Below the pieces are notes generated by a model. The model was not told where the DNA came from and did no database searches. It saw nothing but the letters and a program-made list of their open reading frames with translations. From Solirubrobacteraceae bacterium (GTDB lineage: Bacteria; Actinomycetota; Thermoleophilia; Solirubrobacterales; Solirubrobacteraceae), in contig JASHYF010000065.1 of assembly GCA_030043235.1 (NCBI GenBank), positions 1-12,279 on the forward strand: a DNA stretch of 12,279 nucleotides, read 5' to 3'. The number at the start of each line of letters is the position of its first letter. The first letter of the stretch is position 1. Positions 11,283 to 12,279 of the stretch are shown here, one piece after another. Position numbers and translations under genes: made by a program.

Positions 11283-12279
11283 GCGCGTGTGCATCGTCTA
11301 TGACTGCCTGTTCCCGTACACGATCGGCGGTGCCGAGCGCTGGTACCGGAGCCTGGCCGAGCGCCTGTGCGCTGACGGCCACGAGGTCACCTACCTGACG
11401 CTGCGCCAGTGGGAGCGGGACGAGAGCGCGGGAATCGACCCGCGCGTGCGGGTGGTGACGGCCGGCCCGCGCATGGCGCTTTACACCTCGGGCGGACGCC
11501 GGCGCACGCTGCCGCCGCTGGTGTTCGGCGTGGGCGTGTTCCTGCATCTGCTGCGCCACGGGCGTCGCTACGAGGTGGTGCACACGTGCGCCTTCCCCTA
11601 CTTCTCGGTGCTCGCCGCCGCCGCCGTGCGACCGCTGCGGCGCTTCCAGCTGGTGGTGGACTGGTTCGAGGTGTGGAGCCGCCGCTACTGGCGCGAGTAC
11701 CTCGGCGGCGTGGGCGGCGCCGTGGGCATGCTCGTGCAGCGGGCGTGCGCGCTTGTGCCGCAGCGTGCGGTGTGCTTCTCGCAGATGCACGCGGCGCGCC
11801 TGCGCGAGGAGGGGCTGCGCGGAGAGGTGACGGTGCTGCGCGGGCTGTACGCCGGCGGCATCGAGCCGGCGCAGGCGCGCGCGGCGGAGCCGATCGTGAT
11901 GTTCGCCGCGCGCCTGATCCCCGAGAAGCAGGTGACCCTGGCGGTCGCCGCCACGGCGCTGGCGGCCGAGCGCATAGAGGGATTGCGGGGCGACTTCTTC
12001 GGCGAGGGCCCCGAGCGCGCGGCGCTCGATGAGGCGATCGCCGAGCACGGCCTGCAGGGCGTGGTGAGCGCGCGCGGCTTCGCCCCCGGCGAGACCGTCG
12101 ACAGGGAGATGCGCCGCGCGATGTGCATGCTGCTGACCTCACGCCGCGAGGGCTATGGGCTGGTCGTGGTCGAGGCGGCCGCGCGCGCCACGCCCAGCGT
12201 GGTGGTGGCCGGCGAGGACAACGCCGCCACCGAGCTGATCGAGGAGGGCGTCAACGGCACCATCGCGCCCAGCTCCGAC
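11281..12279 (+). CDS. GT4-family glycosyltransferase (3' truncated)
   Basis: The open frame runs to the window edge, giving 333 residues of a typical 380-420. The GT-B N-terminal domain opens MRVCIVYDCLFPYTIGGAER, with the glycine pair at 16-17 that lies at the nucleotide-sugar site. The C-terminal Rossmann domain carries VMFAARLIPEKQ (206-217), with Arg211 and Lys216 as the donor-phosphate pair, and FFGEGPER. It also has the E-x7-E motif: Glu290 in SRREGYG and Glu298 in VVVEAAARATPSV. This makes a retaining GT4 transferase using a nucleotide sugar in the cytoplasm; neither sugar nor acceptor can be told. ATG 11281 is the only reasonable start because TGA is in frame at 11266. The leader is the 48-bp repeat whose other copy lies beside the Fic gene, so the gene originally stood divergent to the DPM1-like gene. 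Confidence 0.9.
   Translation, partial: MRVCIVYDCLFPYTIGGAERWYRSLAERLCADGHEVTYLTLRQWERDESAGIDPRVRVVTAGPRMALYTSGGRRRTLPPLVFGVGVFLHLLRHGRRYEVVHTCAFPYFSVLAAAAVRPLRRFQLVVDWFEVWSRRYWREYLGGVGGAVGMLVQRACALVPQRAVCFSQMHAARLREEGLRGEVTVLRGLYAGGIEPAQARAAEPIVMFAARLIPEKQVTLAVAATALAAERIEGLRGDFFGEGPERAALDEAIAEHGLQGVVSARGFAPGETVDREMRRAMCMLLTSRREGYGLVVVEAAARATPSVVVAGEDNAATELIEEGVNGTIAPSSD

Noticed and set aside
1..12279. tRNA, rRNA or transposase genes
   Set aside because: I saw no cloverleaf-like or rRNA sequence and no transposase or integrase motifs in any gene.

Overview
The window is a GC-rich stretch (about 70% G+C by eye, with strong G/C bias at third codon positions and many GTG starts) from what is probably a high-GC actinobacterium. 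The pairing of a DUF2142 membrane protein with polyprenyl-phosphate glycosyltransferases, together with the general protein style, resembles Thermoleophilia/Solirubrobacterales, but that placement is an inference. Most of it is a cell-surface polysaccharide locus. A foreign-looking Fic / ribbon-helix-helix / ATPase module has been inserted into it.

Left arm (2-4879, plus strand): the tail of a probable methyltransferase, then a Wzt-like ABC ATPase with a C-terminal extension, a Wzm-like ABC permease, a 94-residue coiled-coil protein, and a two-domain glycosyltransferase (GT2 fused to a WsaF-like GT4). The last four genes are packed tightly, with GTGA overlaps or gaps of a few bases, and read as one operon. 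It should build a glycan (perhaps rhamnose-rich) on a lipid carrier in the cytoplasm and export it through an ABC transporter. The operon meets the next one convergently in a 32-bp gap carrying two G/C-rich hairpins.

Middle (4912-8333, minus strand): a DPM1-like GT2 with C-terminal membrane helices overlaps by GTGA with a 747-residue DUF2142 multi-pass protein. The likely division of labour is that the first loads a sugar onto polyprenyl phosphate and the second, a GT-C-like protein, uses it on the outer face of the membrane.

Inserted module (about 8459-11122, minus strand): an ATPase with a C-terminal nuclease-like domain, then a ribbon-helix-helix antitoxin-like protein coupled (TGATG) to a Fic-domain protein. 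The antitoxin-Fic pair has its own good promoter (TTGACG-17-TATCGT) with a 10-bp direct repeat over the -35 element. The ATPase is preceded by an AT-rich islet of tandem 15-bp repeats.

Right end (11281-12279, plus strand): the first 333 codons of a GT4 glycosyltransferase, running off the window.

The most informative structural signal is the scar around the module. A 48-bp leader that ends in the GT4 start codon is repeated directly at 8411-8458 and 11235-11282. Next to the right copy lies a 114-bp remnant of the DPM1-like gene, joined to the leader through a 2-base microhomology. This suggests that the DPM1-like gene and the GT4 gene were once divergent neighbours, and that the module arrived with a duplication of their shared region followed by a deletion of about 970 bp.
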